64,000 nucleotides of DNA from Taibaiella koreensis (GTDB lineage Bacteria; Bacteroidota; Bacteroidia; Chitinophagales; Chitinophagaceae), in contig NZ_QVNU01000006.1 of assembly GCF_003545715.1 (NCBI RefSeq), positions 393,987 to 457,986 on the forward strand, given 5' to 3'. Positions 8,979 to 16,189 of this stretch are shown piece by piece (the first letter of the stretch is position 1; each line of letters begins with the position of its first letter). The translations under genes and the position numbers were made by a program. Below the pieces are notes generated by a model. It had not been told where the DNA came from. It saw only the letters and a list, made by a program, of their open reading frames with translations, and ran no database searches.

Positions 8979-9965
8979 ATGGAAAACATTATTGTTATTG
9001 ACGAGATGAAGGATGCCGCTTTTTATGAAGTTGCCCGCCTCGACTGTGAAGACGAAATGCTTCGCTTCAGTGCCCCGGTTATGGGTAAAGGGCTTACCGC
9101 CTTCATTCCGCTGGCACCGGAAGCCATATTTGTTTATAACGAAGGTGCTCCCGAACATGCATTTAAGCTACGTTACAGCCAGTACTTCCAGGATAAGATC
9201 ATGATCAGCCTTATGATCTCCGGGACGGCTACGCACTCATTGGGAACACATATTACCCAACCCGTCGCACAGGGACAGTCCTTTATTTATGCCACTCTTA
9301 AAGACATCTCCTATGTCGCTTATCCTGCCACAAAACGTTTCGAAATGGCAGCATTGGTTTTCGATCATGCCTTTTTTGACCAATGTCTCGACCGCTTTTT
9401 CTCTCCCGATGAGTCGTTGAAAAAAGAAGCATTGAAGGCGGGAATATTTTCGGGCAACCTACAGGGAAATACCCACGAGATTGTGCAGGATGTAAAAATC
9501 ATTGTCCGGCAAATACTGAGCTGCAGGCTACGCGCCAACTTCAGGCGTGTGTTCCTCGAATGCAAATTATTTGAGCTGCTGGCCTATTATTTCCAATCCA
9601 TAACCGAAGGCGCAGCAAAAGAAATCACGTTTTCCGGCGCCGACATCGCCAAGCTCCAGGAGATAAAGAAGGCCTTATCCGCTGCGAGCCTGAGCAATGT
9701 TTCTATTGCGCAACTTTGCAAGGCTTATGGCATTAACCGGTTTAAGCTAAACATGGGATTTCAAAGTCTGTTCAATACCACGGTGATCCGGTACTACAGG
9801 CAGCAATTACTGTACAAAGCGCACGATCAGCTCACCCATGCCGGCTACAATGTAACACAGGCTGCCATCGACTATGGCTACAATAATGCGGCCGCTTTTT
9901 CACGTGCATTTTTTAAAGAGTTTGGGTATAGGCCGGGCAAGGTAAAGAAAATGCTTTTCGGGTAA
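8979..9965 (+). CDS. AraC-family transcriptional regulator
   Basis: The C-terminal third holds the two-HTH AraC DNA-binding domain: NVSIAQLCKAYGINRFKLNMGF as the first HTH, then AAIDYGYNNAAAFSRAFFKEFGYRPGKV as the second, including the conserved GY.N..AFSRAFK.FG.P signature. The N-terminal ~210 residues are a divergent sensor region that I cannot assign. An upstream in-frame ATG at 8925 would add 18 residues (MYFALSLKDF...). I prefer 8979 because the added residues look non-conserved and a TATTTTG promoter-like element lies between the two starts. The PI-PLC gene begins 81 bp downstream on the same strand and may be its target. Confidence 0.88.
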   Translation: MENIIVIDEMKDAAFYEVARLDCEDEMLRFSAPVMGKGLTAFIPLAPEAIFVYNEGAPEHAFKLRYSQYFQDKIMISLMISGTATHSLGTHITQPVAQGQSFIYATLKDISYVAYPATKRFEMAALVFDHAFFDQCLDRFFSPDESLKKEALKAGIFSGNLQGNTHEIVQDVKIIVRQILSCRLRANFRRVFLECKLFELLAYYFQSITEGAAKEITFSGADIAKLQEIKKALSAASLSNVSIAQLCKAYGINRFKLNMGFQSLFNTTVIRYYRQQLLYKAHDQLTHAGYNVTQAAIDYGYNNAAAFSRAFFKEFGYRPGKVKKMLFG

Positions 9966-10046
9966 ATAATAATGCGTTCCGGGTACCGCCCCCGGGTACC
10001 CGCCATACTAATTTTACGGCTTTCAAACCCCTCAAAAATTTAGATT

Positions 10047-11915
10047 ATGGGACAAGGCGTAAAAATTATCCTGGTGAACAAAACCCCGTACCGCTGGAAA
10101 AGAGGAGATGTTTCTTCTTACCAATTGGATGCCTGGGATCACTCTTTTCCGGAATATATCGAACCGGGATCAGGCATCTCTGCCTATGTAGAATTTCACG
10201 AAGGGCCATTCACGGTTGAAAGCGACGACCAGGCCTGGGTTACCTTCACGATGCTGGGCACCAAACGACCCCTTAAATTCAAGCTCCATGGCGTATACAG
10301 CGACGAAGCAGCGCTTTATACGGAACTGGAAGGCTTTGCTCCCGTTGGCAATGGCTTTGCGCCGTTGCTGGGCAAAAAGCGAAAAAAGTACTTCATCAAA
10401 CAGGAGGAGTTACGGGTGAGTCTCGGATTGGCCGGTAACGAAACGGATGGCTTTTTGTTTTTTGACCGGGAGCAGGAAAATCCGAACTGGATGAAATTTG
10501 CCGATGGTGAAAAGCTTATTTCCGAGCTAACGATCCCGGGCACGCACGACACACTTACATACGGCTTGAATGAGGGACTGATCAAAGGCTTGCCCGGCGA
10601 TGTGCTGTCGGGGCTTGCCGCCGCTATCAGCGCCACGATGAACGGCTTTCTGACAATCGCTGCCGGTATAACCCCCGAAATTATCCTGCATGCCACACAA
10701 TGCCAGCGGCTCAGCCTGGTACAGCAGCTGCATAAAGGTATCCGTTTTCTGGATATCCGGCTGAAACGCGATGGTAGTAAACTGGAAGCCTATCATGGCG
10801 GCATACGGCTGCACATCAATTTTGACGAAGTATTGCGATGCTGCTACGACTTCCTCGCCAAAAACAAGAGCGAAACCATTATTATGTCCATCAAGGACGA
10901 AAGCAGGACAAACGATAAAGCCTTTTACCAGGCAATCTTTGACACCATAAGCAAAGCCGCTTCGTGGCATACTGCCGACCAGTTGCCAAGGCTCAAAGAG
11001 GTGCGGGGTAAAATAGTGCTCTTCCGGCGATTTGCCAATCATGGCGCTACTGACTTTGGTATTAATGCATATGACGGATGGCCCGACAACAGCAGCGAGT
11101 GGCTGAACAATAAGGTAAAGATCAGGGTACAGGACGAATACAACAACTATGTGCTTGGCCAGTTGGATCACAAGTTCAACAACTATGCGAAAAAGCGATT
11201 GGAAGAAGCGGTCGCCGATCGGGACCCTCAGCATTTGTATGTGAATTTCATGAGCGGCACCGGTGGCATATACCCCGAAACGCTGGCCAATGGCTATATG
11301 TCCCAATTCGTGGGAACAAATGGCTTGCTGTTTGATTACGTAGCATTGACCACACAACGGAAATACGGCATATTGCCCATGGACTTTCCGGAGACGCCTT
11401 ACCAGGGTCTGCTGATTCCCCAGCTCATCATGCAAAACGAGCTTTCGCTGAAAGCGGCTTTCAACCAGGTGGTGAGCACCAAAGACCGGTACGAAATCCG
11501 GCCTTTGTATAACCTGCAAAAGACCCTGGATGTACAGGGTGGTAAAACCAAAGCGGGCACACCCGTTATTATTTATGATGCCCATAACGGCGCCAACCAG
11601 CAATGGACATTTGAAGATGCAGGAGAAGGCTATTACTACATACATCCCTGCCATGCGCCCGCTGCCGTGCTGGATGTAAGCGGCGGAGCCAAAACCGACC
11701 AGACAGCCGTTATTATCCATTCCCTGCATCGCGGAGACAACCAAAAATGGCGCCTTACTAACCTGGGGAACGGGCGTTTCCGCATCAGCCCGAAACATGC
11801 CCCCGATAAAGCGCTCAATCTTTACGGTTATGATAGCAGCAATGGCAAGCCCCTGGTGATTTATACCTTTCATGAAGGGGACCTGGCTTCCCAATGGGAA
11901 CTCGTAAAGCTATAG
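10047..11915 (+). CDS. PI-PLC X-domain / ricin-B lectin protein
   Basis: The 622-residue protein has three parts. Residues ~1-150 form a beta-rich module of unknown family. Residues ~155-460 form a phosphatidylinositol-specific phospholipase C X domain with both catalytic histidines: LTIPGTHDTLTYG near 166 and EAYHGGIRL near 250, with GIRFLDIRLKRDG between them. Residues ~490-622 are a ricin-type beta-trefoil with QxW repeats (NQQWTF, NQKWRL, ASQWEL). Bacterial PI-PLCs cleave phosphatidylinositol or its glycans to a cyclic inositol phosphate. No signal peptide or T9SS domain is visible, which is unusual for a lectin-bearing enzyme aimed at membranes. Confidence 0.9.
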   Translation: MGQGVKIILVNKTPYRWKRGDVSSYQLDAWDHSFPEYIEPGSGISAYVEFHEGPFTVESDDQAWVTFTMLGTKRPLKFKLHGVYSDEAALYTELEGFAPVGNGFAPLLGKKRKKYFIKQEELRVSLGLAGNETDGFLFFDREQENPNWMKFADGEKLISELTIPGTHDTLTYGLNEGLIKGLPGDVLSGLAAAISATMNGFLTIAAGITPEIILHATQCQRLSLVQQLHKGIRFLDIRLKRDGSKLEAYHGGIRLHINFDEVLRCCYDFLAKNKSETIIMSIKDESRTNDKAFYQAIFDTISKAASWHTADQLPRLKEVRGKIVLFRRFANHGATDFGINAYDGWPDNSSEWLNNKVKIRVQDEYNNYVLGQLDHKFNNYAKKRLEEAVADRDPQHLYVNFMSGTGGIYPETLANGYMSQFVGTNGLLFDYVALTTQRKYGILPMDFPETPYQGLLIPQLIMQNELSLKAAFNQVVSTKDRYEIRPLYNLQKTLDVQGGKTKAGTPVIIYDAHNGANQQWTFEDAGEGYYYIHPCHAPAAVLDVSGGAKTDQTAVIIHSLHRGDNQKWRLTNLGNGRFRISPKHAPDKALNLYGYDSSNGKPLVIYTFHEGDLASQWELVKL

Positions 11916-11952
11916 GTCCTGAAACACCCAGGACACAAGCGTTACAGGTAAA

Positions 11953-11998
11953 GAGGCTGTCTCCTATGTTTGCCTTGTCAAATGTAGGAGACAGCCTC
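11953..11998 (+). terminator. Strong hairpin terminator after the PI-PLC gene
   Basis: Perfect 14-bp stem GAGGCTGTCTCCTA / TAGGAGACAGCCTC with an 18-base loop, followed by CTTTA. The weak T tract makes factor-independent termination likely but not certain. GAGGCTGTCTC recurs downstream of the gene ending at 19299. Confidence 0.6.
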
Positions 11999-12053
11999 CT
12001 TTAGGATCGCAAATTACGGACACAGGGCTTACCTGCGAATTGTTTTCAAAAGA

Positions 12054-13478
12054 CTATTCTACCACCACCTTCAGGCTGGTAGTTGCCGCTTGTGTACGGT
12101 TGATGATCCTCAGGAAATAAATGCCCGGGCGAATGCCCTGCAAAGAAAGACTGGCGCCCGCAGCCACCGGGACATAGCTGCGGATAAGGCGGCCCGACAA
12201 ATCGTACAGCGCAGCATGGTAGGCCGCAGCATGATCCAGGTGAAGCAGCTGAAAATCACCGGTAGCCGGATTGGGATAAACGACGGGCGTCCCGCTCACA
12301 CCGGCAATAAAAGCCCCATTCATCGGTGAGCTGTTTTGGGAGCAATGTGCCAGCGCGGGCCCTCCGGGCTGATCAAAATCAGTAGCATGGCTTTTATCGA
12401 TCAGCTGGGAATACGGATTGTTTGGATTACAGGTACCGCACATCAGCTGCTTGAAAAAGCAGGCGGCTCTGCCCACGCGGAACAGCAGTCCTGCCTGGGT
12501 GCCGTTCCAGGCGCCATGTCCGGTGCCGCCCAGGATGCTGATGTCTACACAAATGTGGTGTGCACTTAAGGAGTCGAACAATCCTACGGTTCCCATAATA
12601 GAGTCGTTCATGCCGCACGCCGGCACCTTATCGCCATACTTGATATCGACACCTACCGGTACCACCTTATCATTGGCGCCATGAAAGCCCACCATGGGCA
12701 CGGCCTGGCCGGCATCGAAATAATCGAGATTGATACCGCCCCAGTTGTTGAAAATGCCCTTGATCTTATACTTGTTGCCGGTTCCCCTGATCGGTCCCAG
12801 CTGCGCTTCGATATTGGGCGATAAGGGGATCAGGGTATTGGCCTCCGATTGCTCCACATACACCAGGCCATTGCATATGCCGGCGCCGGCACTGTAGCCA
12901 CCGGCAAACAGCCAGGCCGTATCGATCTTAAAGTCGGCGGCATGCGCTACGATATAGCGCATCGCGGCATCGCCATCCTGTATGGCCCTGTATTGCGCCT
13001 TTTCGTCCGAATAAGGATCGGGATCCCCTGTGATGGGGTCGGTGCAATCTTTGGTGTTTTTACCCAGGCGATAGTCGATCGTAGCTGCCACGAAGCCACG
13101 TTTGGCAAACTCATAGCAGTAGTTGTTCATCATAGTACGGTCACCGTCGGTAAAGCCGCCGCCGAAGACCAGGAGAATAAAAGGCCTCTTCCGGAGCGGA
13201 TCCAGGGTTGTATCGGGGTAATACACATCCATATAAAGCGATTGCAACGTGGTCGCATTCCAGGGCTGTGCCTGGCGGTACAGCAGGTTATAAGCCACTT
13301 TGATCGAATCGGGATCCGTATCGCTGATGACCGGCATTTCGGTAAAGCGGTTGAAGCCTGGGCCGGGATTGCAATAGTAGGCCAGCTTCTGCGGGCCTGG
13401 CGCCTGGGCTGTTGCAGCGGGAGACATGCCCACCAGTGCTGCCAGGGAAAGCAGCGCAGGGAAGAAGAGCTTCTTCAT
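12054..13478 (-). CDS. Secreted alpha/beta-hydrolase (esterase) with T9SS type A domain
   Basis: The 474-residue protein has a signal peptide ending at ATAQA (about residue 25). The catalytic domain has the esterase/PHB-depolymerase look: LYMDVYYP, an oxyanion strand PFILLVFGGGF, and a nucleophile elbow GGYSAGAG (Ser in GxSxG). A late histidine in ILGGTGHGAWNG is the probable catalytic base. The last ~75 residues are a type A T9SS sorting domain (VVYPNPATGDFQLL...LYDLSGRLI...GIYFLRI...KVVVE). It should hydrolyse ester bonds in an extracellular polymer or glycan outside the cell. The substrate is unknown. Confidence 0.9.
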   Translation of the reverse strand: MKKLFFPALLSLAALVGMSPAATAQAPGPQKLAYYCNPGPGFNRFTEMPVISDTDPDSIKVAYNLLYRQAQPWNATTLQSLYMDVYYPDTTLDPLRKRPFILLVFGGGFTDGDRTMMNNYCYEFAKRGFVAATIDYRLGKNTKDCTDPITGDPDPYSDEKAQYRAIQDGDAAMRYIVAHAADFKIDTAWLFAGGYSAGAGICNGLVYVEQSEANTLIPLSPNIEAQLGPIRGTGNKYKIKGIFNNWGGINLDYFDAGQAVPMVGFHGANDKVVPVGVDIKYGDKVPACGMNDSIMGTVGLFDSLSAHHICVDISILGGTGHGAWNGTQAGLLFRVGRAACFFKQLMCGTCNPNNPYSQLIDKSHATDFDQPGGPALAHCSQNSSPMNGAFIAGVSGTPVVYPNPATGDFQLLHLDHAAAYHAALYDLSGRLIRSYVPVAAGASLSLQGIRPGIYFLRIINRTQAATTSLKVVVE

Positions 13479-13657
13479 AATCGTTTGGGGGTTTGGTTTA
13501 AAGTATTACTACCCTAAAAATAACCCGCATCCGTATCGGCTGTATGTTAAATTATGGCGGTAAGGTAGAACGGCCGGCAGGGGCTTACGGCCTGTTTTCG
13601 TGCAGGTACTGCGGTATGGTTCATGGCCGGGAATAAACGAGACTGCCTCAAAAGGTA

Positions 13658-13741
13658 TCAAGCCTGTCACATCGAGCGATTCGAAATGTAAACAGGCTTG
13701 AACCGTCATTTTTGTCGTGCTTCGACTCCGTTGCCAATGAC
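13658..13741. repeat. Imperfect hairpin and diverged interspersed repeat
   Basis: TCAAGCCTGT at 13658-13667 pairs with ACAGGCTTGA at 13692-13701, with inner ACAT/ATGT pairing. Directly beyond it, the minus strand at 13741-13722 reads TTGTCATTGGCAACGGAGTC, a diverged member of the TTGTCATnCTGA...GAAGnATC motif that forms the 54-56 kb array. It lies in the gap after the leftward pair at 13835-14806, and the hairpin may also act as a terminator for that pair. Confidence 0.4.
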
Positions 13742-13834
13742 AATTATTTAAGAGGTAGTAATCTTTTGCAGAAATTTTTGTCTTGCTCAGGCTCGGCGCC
13801 GTTAAACCAACCGCGCCCCTTAAAACCAATCATT

Positions 13835-14485
13835 TTATTTTTCCCACTTTTTCAGGCTATCCAGGCATCTCCCGTCATTCGCTCTGATACAATCGAGTTT
13901 TCGCTTTTTTATCTCACTTTGAATGGCTTGCTCATAGAACTCATTGATCAGCTTCAGGCTATCGTTTATTGCCTGTTGTTGTTTTTGAACCGCAACCGCC
14001 TGATCACGCAATTCCTTCTTAAGCTTCGCTTGCTGAATCGCCAATTTGATTTCTTTGTTCGCGTCAAACAGATTGTATCCAACCAAGGCGAAGCACAGGC
14101 TGAATATAGATATCCAGGTAAGGACTACCGCAAACCGGAGCTTCTCTTTCTTCCTGGAAACGATTATGATAAAGCTTTCAATGATCTCCGGCACCACATT
14201 AGGATCGGCGCTCTCATTATCTGAGGTGGCAGGCATCAGGACCATTTTGCAAGCAAACCTCGCCAGCATAATCACGAGGATAGGCTGGCTTACCGCAACC
14301 AATTGGCTAACGTCGTTACCTATATAGCCCAGCAGGCTTGCCAGTGCAAATATCGAAGTATAGATCCCCCATAGCCAGGCCAGGAAATCGTCCAGTTTGA
14401 TCGCAGCATCTTCCCTGCTTTGAATACTTTTCGCAACACTTTCCTTGGCAAAATCCAGCCAATAATCCCTGTCTATTCCTGGCAT
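13835..14485 (-). CDS. Membrane protein with C-terminal coiled coil
   Basis: The 216-residue protein has a cytosolic N-terminal segment (DYWLDFAKESVAKSIQSREDA). Two closely spaced hydrophobic segments follow at about residues 38-75, and a third at about 120-142 (LRFAVVLTWISIFSLCFALVGY). After that comes a charged helical tail (residues ~145-216) rich in K, E and Q that should form a coiled coil. I recognise no family. The upstream zinc-ribbon-like gene ends 3 bp before this start, so the pair forms a tight two-gene operon. Confidence 0.72.
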   Translation of the reverse strand: MPGIDRDYWLDFAKESVAKSIQSREDAAIKLDDFLAWLWGIYTSIFALASLLGYIGNDVSQLVAVSQPILVIMLARFACKMVLMPATSDNESADPNVVPEIIESFIIIVSRKKEKLRFAVVLTWISIFSLCFALVGYNLFDANKEIKLAIQQAKLKKELRDQAVAVQKQQQAINDSLKLINEFYEQAIQSEIKKRKLDCIRANDGRCLDSLKKWEK

Positions 14486-14488
14486 ATG

Positions 14489-14806
14489 CTATATTTTTTG
14501 AAAATCTTCGGGGAATGAATAATCTATCGTATGCTTCACACCGCCTTCTTTTCCGGTGCAATTGCAGGAAACGATCCTGGAGCTGCTCCTCTGCTCCGTA
14601 TCCCTTTCCCTTGCAGCCTTCGTCCTTTCCAGGAGCAGCTTTGCCGGATAATAATACGCAGGGCTGCCGCAAACAGGGCATTTTGCCTTCCATGTTTCCA
14701 TATGCTTTAAGTTTAGCCTGACCAATGAATGCTCTACAAAAGTAACACGGCGCTCATGTCTCATCCTCCGTAAAACCGCCTCTTTTTCGTGCGTGGAAAT
14801 ACGCAA
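14489..14806 (-). CDS. Small zinc-ribbon-like protein
   Basis: The frame allows 105 residues. A CPVCGS knuckle and a later CNC motif (SSRIVSCNCTG) could bind zinc as a ribbon. Three in-frame ATG codons exist (14806, 14764, 14701). The start at 14701 would give a compact 70-residue protein beginning METWKAKCPVCG, which is more natural for a zinc ribbon, so the N-terminal 35 residues are doubtful. The gene is coupled to the downstream coiled-coil membrane protein (3-bp gap). Function is unknown. Confidence 0.6.
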   Translation of the reverse strand: MRISTHEKEAVLRRMRHERRVTFVEHSLVRLNLKHMETWKAKCPVCGSPAYYYPAKLLLERTKAARERDTEQRSSSRIVSCNCTGKEGGVKHTIDYSFPEDFQKI

Positions 14807-14850
14807 TATTCAGATGGTGCAAATGCCCGGTCCTGCATGCATTACCACAC

Positions 14851-14875
14851 AAAAAAGCCCCACATAGCTGTGAGG
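14851..14875 (-). terminator. Leftward terminator of the barrel-protein gene
   Basis: On the minus strand, CCTCACA / TGTGGGG (one G-U pair) with a four-base loop is followed by CTTTTTT. It lies 136 bp beyond the stop of the gene at 15011-15667. Confidence 0.6.
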
Positions 14876-15010
14876 AATTTGCTGCTTTTGTACTGATGAA
14901 TATACACCGGCTATATTGCCGTCCCGGCAGCATTTATCCGGGATGGAAAAGTTCGCCTTTCGATGCAGGTCATACCGACGCAAAGTGACAGCGTTGATGG
15001 CATAGTGGCA

Positions 15011-15667
15011 TCAGAGAAAGTCGAAGGTACATTGCGCCTTAAGCGCCACAGGTCTGAAATTTAAGGAAGCCCCCTCGGGATATACGAGATCGAGATCTTC
15101 ATTCAATCGCTTCAGCAGATAATAAGTAGCATGCAATCCCACGTTAAAGCCATTGCCAAGAGGATACATAAAACCGGCCTCCAGCCCGGCATTGAGCTTA
15201 CGGATGCTTTGCCGCACCTCGGCTTCGAGCTGCCCCGAACGTTGTCCCCAGTACTTAAACACACTACCCTCAGAGCGCAGCGCCACAGTATTGATCACAT
15301 TAACAGACAAGTTAAGTCCTACATAGACAGACAATGCATCATTCAGCCGCTGGTGCACCTGCAAGGAACCGACAAGGTCGCGGAAGGAAAAATCCTGCTT
15401 GATATTGCCCCATACGGTATAGGTCTCGAAGTCGTTTTCGAAGGTTAGCCGGCCATTAAAATACGCCTTACGGGGGTTGTCGGGATCGGCAATGGTAAGG
15501 TGAGCCCCCACGGCAGCGTTCCACACCGGTGTTTTATAGGAAGCGGCGTCGAGGGTATTGTAATGAAGACCGAGAATGCCATCGAGGCCTACATGCATCC
15601 ATTGGGCATGAAGCGGCATTGCCGGTAACAGCAGAGCAAAGCTGAAGAACAGGGAGATCAGGCGCAT
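15011..15667 (-). CDS. Outer-membrane beta-barrel protein
   Basis: The 218-residue protein has a signal peptide (MRLISLFFSFALLLPAMPLHAQ). It is followed by alternating hydrophobic/aromatic strands (WMHVGLDGILGLHYN, AYFNGRLTFENDFETYTVWG, LSVYVGLNLSVNV) separated by short turns, and ends in Phe-Leu (CTFDFL). This is the usual look of an 8-10-stranded OmpA/PorT-like barrel. No ligand or enzymatic motif is visible. It is monocistronic and has its own terminator. Confidence 0.8.
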   Translation of the reverse strand: MRLISLFFSFALLLPAMPLHAQWMHVGLDGILGLHYNTLDAASYKTPVWNAAVGAHLTIADPDNPRKAYFNGRLTFENDFETYTVWGNIKQDFSFRDLVGSLQVHQRLNDALSVYVGLNLSVNVINTVALRSEGSVFKYWGQRSGQLEAEVRQSIRKLNAGLEAGFMYPLGNGFNVGLHATYYLLKRLNEDLDLVYPEGASLNFRPVALKAQCTFDFL

Positions 15668-15820
15668 AACCCATTAACGCATTGCCGGCCGGTTTATTGC
15701 TGCCGCCCGGGTCCAATTTTCACAACGCTGTTGCTCTGTAAAACAGACTGGAAAATCAAAGACTGAAACCCTATTAAACCCCAAACTATTGTAACTTGCT
15801 TACCTATAAAACCGCATACG

Positions 15821-16162
15821 ATGACAGCCAATAGCAAACCCGATAACGAAGAAATCTACAAAGGGATCTTCGAGATCGTACGCAGCATCCCCAAAGGCAG
15901 GGTCACCACCTACGGCGCCATAGCCAAAGCCATGGGCCTTACATCGGGCGCCCGCATGGTAGCCCGGGCCATGGGCTATACCATGGGCCAAAAACCGGTG
16001 GTTCCCGTACAGCGCGTCGTGAGCGCCTCAGGCCTGCTCAACGGTGACGAGGGCGGCGGCCGGAAAAAGAAGCTGGAAGCGGAAGGCGTCATGGTTAAAG
16101 GCAACAAGATCGTCGACTTTTCCAAACGGTTCTGGGATCCGCTTGAAGAGTTGGGCTTTTGA
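15821..16162 (+). CDS. Alkyltransferase-like (MGMT-family) DNA-binding protein, active-site variant
   Basis: The 113-residue protein matches the C-terminal DNA-binding domain of O6-alkylguanine transferases: IPKGRVTTYGAIAKAMG, RMVARAMG and LLNGDEGGGRKKKLEAEGV. Normal transferases have PCHRV at the active site, and alkyltransferase-like (ATL) proteins usually have PWHRV. Here the sequence is P62-V63-Q64-R65-V66, so both the acceptor cysteine and the neighbouring histidine are lost. It cannot transfer alkyl groups. By analogy with ATL proteins it may bind alkylated guanine and recruit nucleotide excision repair, but that is inference for this variant. Confidence 0.87.
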   Translation: MTANSKPDNEEIYKGIFEIVRSIPKGRVTTYGAIAKAMGLTSGARMVARAMGYTMGQKPVVPVQRVVSASGLLNGDEGGGRKKKLEAEGVMVKGNKIVDFSKRFWDPLEELGF

Positions 16163-16189
16163 GGCGCAACAGGTCCGAACGACCAGAAC

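Noticed and set aside
10527..11894. Long leftward frame of 455 codons
   Set aside because: It is wholly antisense to the PI-PLC/ricin-B gene, whose motifs are convincing. It is a shadow caused by the high G+C codon pattern.
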